DNA of 64,000 nt from Nocardia sp. NBC_01730 (GTDB lineage Bacteria; Actinomycetota; Actinomycetes; Mycobacteriales; Mycobacteriaceae). Below, one piece after another: positions 36,616 to 44,656 of this stretch. Below the pieces are notes generated by a model. It had not been told where the DNA came from, ran no database searches, and saw only the letters and a program-made list of their open reading frames with translations. The stretch's first letter is position 1. Every line of letters begins with the position of its first letter. The stretch covers positions 5,022,001 through 5,086,000 of the forward strand of contig NZ_CP109162.1 in the NCBI RefSeq assembly GCF_035920445.1, given 5' to 3'. The translations under genes and the position numbers were made by a program.

Positions 36616-39030
36616 GTGAAAGTCGGATTCCACGCGGGCGCTCAGCGGCTCGGCTTCCGCCGAATCATGCCACGGCCCAGATCGATTCGCGCGCGCGTTC
36701 TCGCCATCGTGCTCATCCCCAGCCTTGCCCTCGTCATCACCGGCACGACGTTCGCCGGCTTGCAAATCAGTGAGGGTGTCTCGGCGCGGGACTGGTCCAA
36801 GAACTTGAGCGTCCAGGTCGATCCTGCGGTCGGGCTCGTTACCGCGGCGCAGAACGAGCGAACATATAGTCTCCTGACTATCGGCGATGACCCGCAGGCA
36901 TCGGCAGACCTGCCGACGAAGCGGAATGAAACCGACGCCGCCCTGAAGAAAATCGCTGATATCGCTCCCGTGCTGGAGAAGCTCAATCCCGAGGCGACAG
37001 CAAAGTCCTCCCCTATCTTCCGGGCAATGGCCGCACAGCAATCAGCGGTCCGCAACGCGGTTGATACCCGGCAGGCTACCGCCGCCGAGATCGACGACTT
37101 CTACACCCAGCTCGCCGGTGTCGTCGCGATCGGACTCGAGAGCACTGCCCGTACCTCCCCGAATCCTGACACGGTCGCCGAGGAGATCGCGGCGGCCGAC
37201 TTGATGCGGATAACCGATGTGCACACTCGCGGGGTCGGACGCGCCGCGGGAATATTGGTGGGCGGAAGCGTTCTCAGCCCGCCCGACCGGCTGATCTATG
37301 CCCGGTCGGTCGGTGCTCTGCACAGCCAGCTCGACGCGGCGGTGCAGCAGCTGACCGCCGCTGAAAAGGCAAGATACGAGAAGCTCATCGCAAGTAGCGA
37401 ATGGCGTTCGACGGTGTCCGCCGAGGACGTTCTGGCGCAGACCGGCAGACTTCCGATGCCGGTGGACGAGTGGCTTGCCGCGCAGGGCAAAGTCAGTGCC
37501 GAGCTGCGGGGTTTGGCAGGTGATCACTTTCGCTACGCCGAGCACGGGACGGTGGAATCCGCCGAAGCACAGCTCGCGCAAGGGATCGCGGCCGGTATCG
37601 CCATGCTGGTGGTCGCTGTCGTCTCGTTCGTCATCGCCATTCAGTTGGCCCGTACGCTGGTCCGGCGGTTGCGTTCGCTGCGTGCCAAGACCTTGGAGTT
37701 GGCCGACCAGGCGCTGCCCTCGATGGTGCAGCGACTGAGCGAGGGGCATCAGGTCGATGTCGACGCCGAATTGGTGATCGTCGACGACGGCGTCGACGAG
37801 ATCGGGCAGGTCGCGGAGGCGTTCAACACGGCACAGCGGACCGCGGTCGCCGCGGCCGCGGCCGAGGCGCGGACCCGGGGCGGAATCAACCGGGTCTTCA
37901 TGGACATCGCCCGCCGCAGCCAGGTCGTGGTCCATCAGCAACTCGGCGTCCTCGATACGGCGGAGGCAAAGCAGAACGATCCCGAACATCTCGAGCTGTT
38001 GTTTCAGCTCGATCACCTGGCCACCCGCGCTCGCCGCAACGCTGAGAATCTGTTGATCCTCGGCGGCGGCCAACCAGGCCGCAAGTGGCGCAAGCCGGTG
38101 ACGCTCGAGGAGATCGTCCGGAGCGCGATCTCCGAAACCCGAGACTTCACCAGGGTCAGCGCGGTGCGGCTGCCTGAGGTCCGAGTGGTGGGCGCCGCGG
38201 TCGCCGACGTGGTCCACCTGCTGGCCGAACTGATCGACAACGCGGCCGCGTTCTCACCGCCGGATTCACCGGTGTCGGTCCGGGGAAACCTCGTCGGTAA
38301 AGGGGTGGTGGTCGAAGTCGAGGATCAAGGACTCGGCATCCATTTCGAGGAGCGGGAGCGCCTCAACGAACTCCTGCGCGAGTCACCCGACTTCCAGGAA
38401 ATGGCCTTGGCAGGGCACCGCCATCTGGGTTTGTTCGTCATCGGGCAGCTGGCCCAGCGGCACGGCATCGCGGTGAATCTCCTGGAGTCGGCGTACGGCG
38501 GGATCAAGGCGATCGCGCTGATACCCGCCAAGCTGCTCGATAGCGCCGAGGGAACTGGTCCGCGGACTGCCGAAAGCAGCCCGGTCGACGTCCGGTCCGG
38601 TGGCAGACACCATCGCCCGCCGTTCACTCCGCAATCCGTCGCAGACCCGGTGCCGAGGATGGCGGGGAACGATTTCCGCCAACTGCCGCCCTGGCCTGCG
38701 GAGCCCGCCATCGTCGCGGCATTGCCGTCGACCCCGCTTCCTGCTGGTAGCGGCGGACCCGAATCGGTTGGGGCGGTGGATCGTCCGTCGTCGACAACCC
38801 GGCGCACGAAGGCGCCGCTGCCGCGGCGGCAGCGTCAGAGCCACCTCGCACCGCAACTGCGGGTGGAGAACGCCGAACCGCCGAACTCGGTGTCGTCTAC
38901 CCGGACGCCGCGGCGGCGAAGTCCGGACGAAGCGCGCAATGCGATGGCTTCGTTCCAGCGGGGAACACGTGAGGGGCGAAACTCGGATGTCAGTCCCATA
39001 GATGGAAACGGATGGTCGAGAAATGAATGA
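36616..39030 (+). CDS. cvnA: Conservon histidine-kinase-like sensor CvnA (second locus)
   Basis: This 804-residue paralogue of the gene at 6125 has a membrane segment (RVLAIVLIPSLALVITGTTF), a long extracytoplasmic domain, a second membrane segment (IAAGIAMLVVAVVSFVIAIQ) and a HAMP linker. Then come a helical dimerisation region (VFMDIARRSQVVVHQQLGVL) and a HATPase domain ([55 protein letters not shown]). The phospho-accepting His box is again atypical. The C-terminal 160 residues are Arg/Pro/Ser-rich. The chosen GTG start is followed at 36667 by an ATG that would begin nearer the first membrane helix. It overlaps cvnB by eight bases. Confidence 0.87.
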   Translation: MKVGFHAGAQRLGFRRIMPRPRSIRARVLAIVLIPSLALVITGTTFAGLQISEGVSARDWSKNLSVQVDPAVGLVTAAQNERTYSLLTIGDDPQASADLPTKRNETDAALKKIADIAPVLEKLNPEATAKSSPIFRAMAAQQSAVRNAVDTRQATAAEIDDFYTQLAGVVAIGLESTARTSPNPDTVAEEIAAADLMRITDVHTRGVGRAAGILVGGSVLSPPDRLIYARSVGALHSQLDAAVQQLTAAEKARYEKLIASSEWRSTVSAEDVLAQTGRLPMPVDEWLAAQGKVSAELRGLAGDHFRYAEHGTVESAEAQLAQGIAAGIAMLVVAVVSFVIAIQLARTLVRRLRSLRAKTLELADQALPSMVQRLSEGHQVDVDAELVIVDDGVDEIGQVAEAFNTAQRTAVAAAAAEARTRGGINRVFMDIARRSQVVVHQQLGVLDTAEAKQNDPEHLELLFQLDHLATRARRNAENLLILGGGQPGRKWRKPVTLEEIVRSAISETRDFTRVSAVRLPEVRVVGAAVADVVHLLAELIDNAAAFSPPDSPVSVRGNLVGKGVVVEVEDQGLGIHFEERERLNELLRESPDFQEMALAGHRHLGLFVIGQLAQRHGIAVNLLESAYGGIKAIALIPAKLLDSAEGTGPRTAESSPVDVRSGGRHHRPPFTPQSVADPVPRMAGNDFRQLPPWPAEPAIVAALPSTPLPAGSGGPESVGAVDRPSSTTRRTKAPLPRRQRQSHLAPQLRVENAEPPNSVSSTRTPRRRSPDEARNAMASFQRGTREGRNSDVSPIDGNGWSRNE

Positions 39031-39454
39031 TCACACAGGCCCCGGCATCACTGGGCGCGGGCTGGATTGGCTGCTCGACGAGCTGGTGAACCGATTGGCG
39101 GGGGCCGAAAAGGCAGTCGTACTGTCCGCCGACGGACTGGTGGTCGCGCGTTCGAAAGATCTGACGAGGGAGGACGCCGAGCATCTCGCCGCGATGGCGT
39201 CCGCCTTCGGCAGCCTGTCTCGCGGTGTCGGCAAACAGTTCGGCAAAGGACTTGTGCAACAGACTGTCGTGGAACTCGAGTACGGCTATCTGGTGGTGAC
39301 CGAAGCCGGCGAGGGTGCCTGCCTGGCGTTGCTGGCCTCGGAGCATGCCGATCTCGGAATGGTGGCCTACGAGATGAACGTGATCGTGCAGCAGGTCGGT
39401 GCCAGCTTATCCGCGACTCCGAGGGCAGCGACGGACGCTTCGGCGGCGCGCTGA
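39023..39454 (+). CDS. cvnB: Roadblock/LC7-domain protein CvnB (second locus)
   Basis: The 143-residue roadblock protein shows LDWLLDELVNRLAGAEKAVV, LSADGLVVARSKDLTREDAE and YGYLVVTEAGEGACLALLAS. It is the expected partner of the GTPase at 39816. The ATG at 39023 lies within the end of cvnA; an upstream in-frame ATG at 39002 is a less likely start. It resembles the 8878-9288 protein throughout, so the loci are paralogous copies of one module. Confidence 0.9.
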   Translation: MNDHTGPGITGRGLDWLLDELVNRLAGAEKAVVLSADGLVVARSKDLTREDAEHLAAMASAFGSLSRGVGKQFGKGLVQQTVVELEYGYLVVTEAGEGACLALLASEHADLGMVAYEMNVIVQQVGASLSATPRAATDASAAR

Positions 39455-39460
39455 CGCACC

Positions 39461-39835
39461 ATGACATACGACGACGGCTCGTGGTTCGACGAAGACCCCG
39501 GCCCCTTGGTTCGCCCTTTCGCGGTGACACGGGGGCGCGCCGGGCGGGATATGCACAACCTCGACATCATCACGCTGGTCGTCGCGATCCGGCCGGAGAC
39601 CGAGGCAGCGACATTGGATCGGGAATACGGAGACATTTTGCGGATGTGCCAGGGACGGCCCTTGACGATCGCCGAGATCGCCGCCGGACTGAACCTCCTG
39701 CTGGCGGCGGTCAAGGTGCTTGTCAGCGATCTGATCAGCTCGGGGCACCTGATCTTCAGATCCCCGACCAAGTCCGTCGATCGTCCCGACGTCCAGCTGC
39801 TGCAGGCGGTGCTCGATGGTGTTCGCAACATCTGA
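39461..39835 (+). CDS. cvnC: DUF742-family protein CvnC (second locus)
   Basis: The 124-residue DUF742 protein has VRPFAVTRGRAG near the N-terminus and the winged-helix-like LTIAEIAAGLNLLLAAVKVL, then VSDLISSGHLIFRSP. Position between cvnB and cvnD is diagnostic of conservons. It overlaps the start of cvnD by 20 bases, exactly as in the first locus. Confidence 0.88.
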   Translation: MTYDDGSWFDEDPGPLVRPFAVTRGRAGRDMHNLDIITLVVAIRPETEAATLDREYGDILRMCQGRPLTIAEIAAGLNLLLAAVKVLVSDLISSGHLIFRSPTKSVDRPDVQLLQAVLDGVRNI

Positions 39836-40424
39836 CAGTCTCGGCGTGCCCGAGATTCACGAGGTACAGGCAGTCAAGCTCCTGGTCGCCGGAGGGTTCG
39901 GTGTCGGAAAGACGACGATGGTTGGCTCGGTCAGCGAAATTCCGCCGCTGCGCACCGAAGAGCGACTGTCGGACATCGGCGCTGTGGTGGACGATCTGAC
40001 CGGTGTCGAATCCAAGACGACAACCACGGTCGCACTCGACTTCGGCAGGATCACACTCAACCCGCGCGTGGTGCTGTACCTGTTCGGCACGCCGGGGCAG
40101 GACCGGTTCTGGTTCATGTGGCAAGAGCTGTCGGTCGGCGTGCTCGGCGCGGTTGTCCTGGCAGACACACGGCGGATGCAGGACAGCTTCGCCGCGGTGG
40201 ACTTCTTCGAGTCCCGTGACATCCCCTTCATCGTCGGGGTGAACTGCTTCGACGGGGCAGACATCTACGACGAAGACGAGGTCCGCGGTGCCCTGGACAT
40301 CGCCCCTCATGTCCCGGTGCAACTATGCGATGTCCGAGACCGGGATTCGGCCAAGCTCGTCCTGGTCCGTCTGGTCGAGCATCTGATGGCTCTCGCGACG
40401 GCCGACGTCGACCAAAGGAACTGA
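39816..40424 (+). CDS. cvnD: Small GTPase CvnD (second locus)
   Basis: The 202-residue GTPase has the P-loop GGFGVGKTTMVGSVSEIPPL, the LYLFGTPGQDRFWFMWQELS segment and ADTRRMQDSFAAVDFFESRD. The base-binding position reads VNCFDGAD, again without canonical NKxD. It lacks the Gly/Pro/Asn-rich N-terminal tail of the first-locus paralogue. The following kinase gene starts eight bases later, suggesting a five-gene operon. Confidence 0.9.
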   Translation: MVFATSDSLGVPEIHEVQAVKLLVAGGFGVGKTTMVGSVSEIPPLRTEERLSDIGAVVDDLTGVESKTTTTVALDFGRITLNPRVVLYLFGTPGQDRFWFMWQELSVGVLGAVVLADTRRMQDSFAAVDFFESRDIPFIVGVNCFDGADIYDEDEVRGALDIAPHVPVQLCDVRDRDSAKLVLVRLVEHLMALATADVDQRN

Positions 40425-40432
40425 GACTCGCC

Positions 40433-41620
40433 ATGAGTAAATTGACCAAGACACGTGTGCTCGGGATCGCCGGGCGAATCGCGACGCATGCCATCCGGGA
40501 GCGATTGCTGCCGACTCGGCCGACCGCGTTGACAGAGGTTCCCCGATCGCCCGAGTTCCTCACCACCGAGTGGCTCACCCATGCATTGTGCAGTGCTGTG
40601 CCGGGCGCCGAAGTATCGAGTTTTACGCTTGGCAGCGGAAGTGATGGCTCCACCAGCCGTCGCGCCGTAACGATCGAGTACAACGCCGCCGGATCCGCCG
40701 CCGGACTCCCTGTCGATGTGTTCACGAAGTCCACACCGACTTTCCGGTCTCGCCTGGTGACGGGTCCGACCGGGGCGGCAGCCTCGGAGGCATTGTTCTA
40801 CAACGTGATCCGTCCCGACTTGGACATCGAGGCGCCGTCAGGATATTTCGCCGGTGTCGACACCAGGTCCGGCAGGTCTATGTTCCTGCTGGAGGATGTG
40901 TCGAAAACCCGCGGGTGCACGTTCGGAGATCCGACAACGATGTCTATCGATCGCGCGAAGGCGGAGGATATCGTCCGGCTGCTCGGTACGGTGCACGGAA
41001 CGTTCTGGCAGAGCCCACGATTCGATTCCGACCTCAGGGAAATCAAAGACGCCGAAACGTGGCAGCTGGACGTGAATCGGCTGATTCGCTTCCGCACCCG
41101 CAGCGTGGTGGGCGTCAACCGTGCCGCCGATGTCAGTCCGCCGGAATTTCTCGCGCGGCGAAACGAGCTGTGGCCTGCGTTTCTCCGCTCACTCGAGTTG
41201 CACAACCACGGTCCGGCCACGCTGCTGCATTCGGACGTGCACTCACGGAACTGGTACATCAACGGCGACGGGCGGATGGGCCTGTACGACTGGCAGTGCA
41301 TCACCAAGGGCCACTGGGGTCTCGATGTCGCCTATGCGCTGACCTCGGCACTCACCGTCGAGGATCGCCGGGCGTGGGAGAAGGACCTGCTGGGGATCTA
41401 TGCCGATCAGCTGGCCACGTCGGGCGGCCCGGCACTGTCACTGGACGAGGTGTGGCTCGGATATCGGCAGCAGTTGTTCCACGGGCTGTTCTTCTGGCTG
41501 TTGACGCTCGGTGTCGGCGCGCTGGAGCCGGCCATGCAGCCCGAGGCGGTATCACGGGCGAATCTCGAGCGCATGACGCATGCGGTGATAGATCTCGAGT
41601 CACTCGACAGTCTGTCCTGA
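40433..41620 (+). CDS. Aminoglycoside-phosphotransferase-fold kinase in the second conservon
   Basis: The 395-residue protein belongs to the APH/choline-kinase-like superfamily. The catalytic loop is LLHSDVHSRNWYINGDGRMG (HxDxxxxN) and the metal-binding Asp lies in GLYDWQCITKGHWGLDVAYA. The N-lobe reads TFRSRLVTGPTGAAASEALF, and the layout is closest to ecdysteroid-kinase-like/DUF1679 members. The substrate is unknown. It starts eight bases after cvnD and so is probably the fifth gene of the second conservon, a position taken by an MHYT-like membrane protein in the first. Confidence 0.75.
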   Translation: MSKLTKTRVLGIAGRIATHAIRERLLPTRPTALTEVPRSPEFLTTEWLTHALCSAVPGAEVSSFTLGSGSDGSTSRRAVTIEYNAAGSAAGLPVDVFTKSTPTFRSRLVTGPTGAAASEALFYNVIRPDLDIEAPSGYFAGVDTRSGRSMFLLEDVSKTRGCTFGDPTTMSIDRAKAEDIVRLLGTVHGTFWQSPRFDSDLREIKDAETWQLDVNRLIRFRTRSVVGVNRAADVSPPEFLARRNELWPAFLRSLELHNHGPATLLHSDVHSRNWYINGDGRMGLYDWQCITKGHWGLDVAYALTSALTVEDRRAWEKDLLGIYADQLATSGGPALSLDEVWLGYRQQLFHGLFFWLLTLGVGALEPAMQPEAVSRANLERMTHAVIDLESLDSLS

Positions 41621-41700
41621 CGGCCGACTTCGTCTGGCGGCCGCCTCCAGGACCACGCGCAGGCCGACGACGGTGAAGTCACTCATGCGAGCTACTCATA

Positions 41701-41736
41701 CCACCCATGCGAGACTTTCGCTTCTCGCATGGGTGG
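41701..41736. promoter_or_regulatory. 14-bp perfect inverted repeat upstream of the SnoaL-like gene
   Basis: CCACCCATGCGAGA (41701-41714) and TCTCGCATGGGTGG (41723-41736) are separated by eight bases. A further half-copy CATGCGAG occurs about 25 bases upstream. It is 22 bases before the GTG start, so an operator is as likely as a terminator for the preceding operon. Confidence 0.55.
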
Positions 41737-41757
41737 CGCGGCGCTAGGGTCGTCGAC

Positions 41758-42162
41758 GTGAGTGTGATCGAGAACAAGAAGCTGCTCGAAGGCATCTTCG
41801 AGCAGATGTCCCACGGCAATACCCGCGCCATGGGCGACGCGATGGCCGACGACTTCCGCTGGGTGTTCCCCGGCGACTGGTCGTGGACCGGCATATGGGA
41901 GCCGAAATCCGTTGTGCTACAGCAACTCCTGCGCCCACTCATGGCGCAGTTCACCGAATACCGCTGTGCGGCCGACGTGATCGTCGCGGAGGGTGACCGG
42001 GTGGTTGTGCAGGCGCGCGGCTACGGCGTCACCACCCGCGGCGAAACCTATGACCAGACCTACTGTTTCGTCTTTCGGGTCGCCGACGGCCAGCTGAAAG
42101 AAGTGGTCGAGCACTGCGACACCGCGCTGGTCGAACGAGTGCTCGACCCGCCGACCGCCTGA
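41758..42162 (+). CDS. SnoaL/NTF2-like fold protein
   Basis: The 134-residue protein has the NTF2-like cone fold: IENKKLLEGIFEQMSHGNTR, AMADDFRWVFPGDWSWTGIW and YGVTTRGETYDQTYCFVFRV with VEHCDTALVERVL. Members are small isomerases, cyclases or ligand-binding proteins, so the reaction cannot be fixed. I chose the GTG at 41758, since the longer frame to 41707 runs through the palindrome. It stands alone, with the inverted repeat just upstream. Confidence 0.75.
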   Translation: MSVIENKKLLEGIFEQMSHGNTRAMGDAMADDFRWVFPGDWSWTGIWEPKSVVLQQLLRPLMAQFTEYRCAADVIVAEGDRVVVQARGYGVTTRGETYDQTYCFVFRVADGQLKEVVEHCDTALVERVLDPPTA

Positions 42163-42227
42163 GCGACCGCCCCGGTCGAACGAACGCTCGACACCGCACG
42201 AGTTCGCGGACGACCAACCCCACCGAC

Positions 42228-42299
42228 CTGCCGCATCAGACAAAACCGAGACCGCACGAGTACGCCACGGCCACCCGAGCGGCTGCCGCATCAGACAAA
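42228..42299. repeat. Direct repeats resembling the 3-prime end of the next gene
   Basis: CTGCCGCATCAGACAAA occurs at 42228-42244 and 42283-42299, with nearby repeated ACCGCACGAGT. A third, diverged version (CGGATCAGACGAATGCTCG) contains the true stop of the leftward acyl-CoA dehydrogenase at 42347. The ending of that gene seems to have been copied into its downstream flank. Confidence 0.55.
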
Positions 42300-42346
42300 C
42301 ACTCGACGGCGCACACCCGGTAGGCCCGCTCGAGCGGCCGGTCGGA

Positions 42347-43966
42347 TCAGACGAATGCTCGCTCGATGATGGCGCCGGTGTCCACCCCGGTGGGCAGCGT
42401 GCCGAACGCGATGCCCCAATCGTCGCCGAGCCGAGTGGCGCAGAAGGCGTCGGCGACGGCCGGGTGGCCGTGCCGGACCAGTTGCGCGCCCTGCAGCACC
42501 AGCGCCATCAACTCGACGATGCGCCGCGCGCGGTATTGGATGTCGCTCAGGTCGGACAGTTCCTTGCCGATCCGGGCGATCGCATCGTCCAGGCGCGGGT
42601 GCGCACCCTTCGCGAGCGACACCTCGTTGAAGTACGCCTCGACGGTCTCGGGCTGACGACCCATGGCACGCAAGGCATCCAGCGCCGCGACGTTACCGGA
42701 ACCTTCCCAGATGGACATCACCGGCGCCTCACGGTACAGCCGCGGCATCCCGGAATCCTCGGCATATCCGTTGCCGCCGAAGCATTCCAGCGCCTCGGCG
42801 GCGTGCGCGGGCGCTCGCTTGCACACCCAGTATTTGGTGACCGCCAACGCGATTCGCCGCAGCGCCGCCTCGGCCGGGTCCTGCGTGGCCCGGTCGGTGG
42901 CACCGGCCAGCCGCATCATCACGGTGGTCGCGGCGTCCGATTCGATCACCAGGTCGGCCAGCACGTTACGCATGGCGGGCTGGTCGATCAGCTCGGCGCC
43001 GAACGCTTCCCGGTGCCTGGCATGGTGGACGGCGTACACCGCGCCGACCCGCATGCCGGTTGCCGAGCCGATCACGCAGTCCAGCCTGGTCATGTTCACC
43101 ATCTCGATGATGGTCTTGACACCGGCGCCCTCCGCGCCGACCAACCAGCCGGTGGCGTTCTCGTACTCGATCTCCGCGGAGGCGTTGGACTTGTTGCCGA
43201 GCTTGTCCTTGAGCCGCTGGATCCGGAGGGGATTGCGAGTGCCGTCCGGCAGCACCCGGGGCAGCAGGAAACAGGACAGGCCGCCGGGCGCCTGCGCCAG
43301 CGTGAGGAACAGGTCCGACATGGGCGCGGAGGTGAACCACTTGTGCCCGACGATGCGGTACGTGCCGTCCGGCCGCGGGGTCGCGGTGGTGGTGTTGGCA
43401 CGGACGTCCGAGCCGCCCTGCTTCTCGGTCATCGACATGCCCGCGATGAGCCCGGCTTTGGTGGACGGCTCACGCAGGCCGAACTCGTAGATCCGGGAGC
43501 CGAGCAGCGGTTCGTATTTCGCCGCGAGGTCCGGGTTGTGCCGCAGCGCGGGCACCACCGCATAGGTCATCGAGATCGGGCACATGTGGCCCGCGTCGGC
43601 GACGCCCCAGGTGTAGAACTTCGCCGCGCGCGCGACATGCGTGCCCGGCCGGTCGTCCAGCCAGGGTGAGCCGTGCAGGCCGTGTTCGACGGCGACTCGC
43701 ATCAGGTTGTGCCAGTGCGGATGGAACTCGACCTCGTCGATCCGGTTGCCGTAGCGATCATGGGTGCGCAGCACCGGCGGGTACTCGTTGGCCAGCCTGC
43801 CCCACTCCTGCGCCTCGGCGCCACCCGCGAGCGCGCCGAGTTCTCGGACCTCCGGTTCGGCCCAGCCCGCACCTTCCCGGTGCAATCCCTCGATCAGCGA
43901 CGGGTTCCGCGAGACGTCGAAGGGAACGATGTCGGGCACCTGGTTGAAGACTTCATGCGTCTGCAT
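42347..43966 (-). CDS. AidB-like acyl-CoA dehydrogenase
   Basis: The 539-residue flavoprotein belongs to the long AidB-type branch of acyl-CoA dehydrogenases. FAD/substrate motifs are AGMSMTEKQGGSDVRANTTT, HKWFTSAPMSDLFLTLAQAP, CFGGNGYAEDSGMPRLYREA and MSIWEGSGNVAALDALRAMG. AidB proteins bind DNA and are induced by alkylation stress, while other members oxidise acyl-CoAs; the sequence does not decide. ATG 43966 has an excellent CAGGAG. Its start lies inside the 3-prime end of the TetR gene at 43953, so TetR and dehydrogenase are co-transcribed. Confidence 0.9.
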   Translation of the reverse strand: MQTHEVFNQVPDIVPFDVSRNPSLIEGLHREGAGWAEPEVRELGALAGGAEAQEWGRLANEYPPVLRTHDRYGNRIDEVEFHPHWHNLMRVAVEHGLHGSPWLDDRPGTHVARAAKFYTWGVADAGHMCPISMTYAVVPALRHNPDLAAKYEPLLGSRIYEFGLREPSTKAGLIAGMSMTEKQGGSDVRANTTTATPRPDGTYRIVGHKWFTSAPMSDLFLTLAQAPGGLSCFLLPRVLPDGTRNPLRIQRLKDKLGNKSNASAEIEYENATGWLVGAEGAGVKTIIEMVNMTRLDCVIGSATGMRVGAVYAVHHARHREAFGAELIDQPAMRNVLADLVIESDAATTVMMRLAGATDRATQDPAEAALRRIALAVTKYWVCKRAPAHAAEALECFGGNGYAEDSGMPRLYREAPVMSIWEGSGNVAALDALRAMGRQPETVEAYFNEVSLAKGAHPRLDDAIARIGKELSDLSDIQYRARRIVELMALVLQGAQLVRHGHPAVADAFCATRLGDDWGIAFGTLPTGVDTGAIIERAFV

Positions 43967-44603
43967 CTGCCACTCCTGATTCCAGCTGAGCGCCGTCGAC
44001 GCCCTGGTCGGCGCGCACACCCAGCGCGCGTATCGCGAAAGCGATGAGTTCGGGGACGACGGATTCCCCGTGCGGTGCGTCCGCGAGCGGGCCGACCAGC
44101 ACCTCGCCGATCGCGCCGACCAGGGCCGCCGCGCTGATCCTCGGGTCCTGGGGCGGCAGTTCGCCTCGCGAAACCCCCTCGGCCACAGCGGATTCGAACA
44201 CTTCGGCGAATGCGTGCCGGAAGGTCAGCCGTTCGCTGTCGACGACGGTGTCGACCGGTTCGGCCAGCAGCACGTAGGCCAGTTTCGGATTCTTCAACGC
44301 ACGACCGGCGAAGGTCTCGACCGCCGCGGTCACCCGCTCGACGGCGGTTCCGTGCGCGCCCGCCTCGGCCACCGCGGCTACCTCGCGGCGGACAACCTTG
44401 CGGAAGACCGCGCTCACCAGATCGGCCTTGCCGTCGAAATTCTTGTAGACGGTCCCGGTGGCCACTCCGGCCTCGGCCGCGACCGCCGCCATGGAGAGCG
44501 CGGCGTACCCACCGCGGGACAGCACCCTGGTCGCGGCGTGCACGATCAGCCCCGCCTGCGCGTCCAAGCGGGCCTGCACGGCGGGGGTTCTGCGGTAGGC
44601 CAC
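43953..44603 (-). CDS. TetR-family transcriptional regulator
   Basis: The TetR protein of about 216 residues has the N-terminal HTH LIVHAATRVLSRGGYAALSM, AAVAAEAGVATGTVYKNFDG and a helical ligand domain ending in HGESVVPELIAFAIRALGV. I place the start at the GTG 44603 (VAYRRTPAVQARL). An ATG at 44627 adds eight residues but lies inside a palindrome likely to be the operator, and neither has a clear ribosome binding site, so a leaderless mRNA is possible. It is divergent from the crotonase gene and precedes the acyl-CoA dehydrogenase, probably controlling both. Confidence 0.88.
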   Translation of the reverse strand: MAYRRTPAVQARLDAQAGLIVHAATRVLSRGGYAALSMAAVAAEAGVATGTVYKNFDGKADLVSAVFRKVVRREVAAVAEAGAHGTAVERVTAAVETFAGRALKNPKLAYVLLAEPVDTVVDSERLTFRHAFAEVFESAVAEGVSRGELPPQDPRISAAALVGAIGEVLVGPLADAPHGESVVPELIAFAIRALGVRADQGVDGAQLESGVADADA

Positions 44604-44605
44604 AC

Positions 44606-44632
44606 AAGAAGTGAACCATGGATTCATTTCTT
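44606..44632. promoter_or_regulatory. Candidate TetR operator
   Basis: AAGAAGTGAA (44606-44615) and TTCATTTCTT (44623-44632) are inverted arms with one mismatch and a seven-base centre. The 27-bp element lies between the divergent TetR and crotonase genes. Confidence 0.6.
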
Positions 44633-44656
44633 CACACAAGGGCGCTTTTACGACGT

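Noticed and set aside
36616..39030. Second conservon as a recent tandem duplication or mobile island
   Set aside because: The paralogues are strongly diverged in the sensor and tail regions, 30 kb apart, with no flanking repeats, tRNA or integrase.
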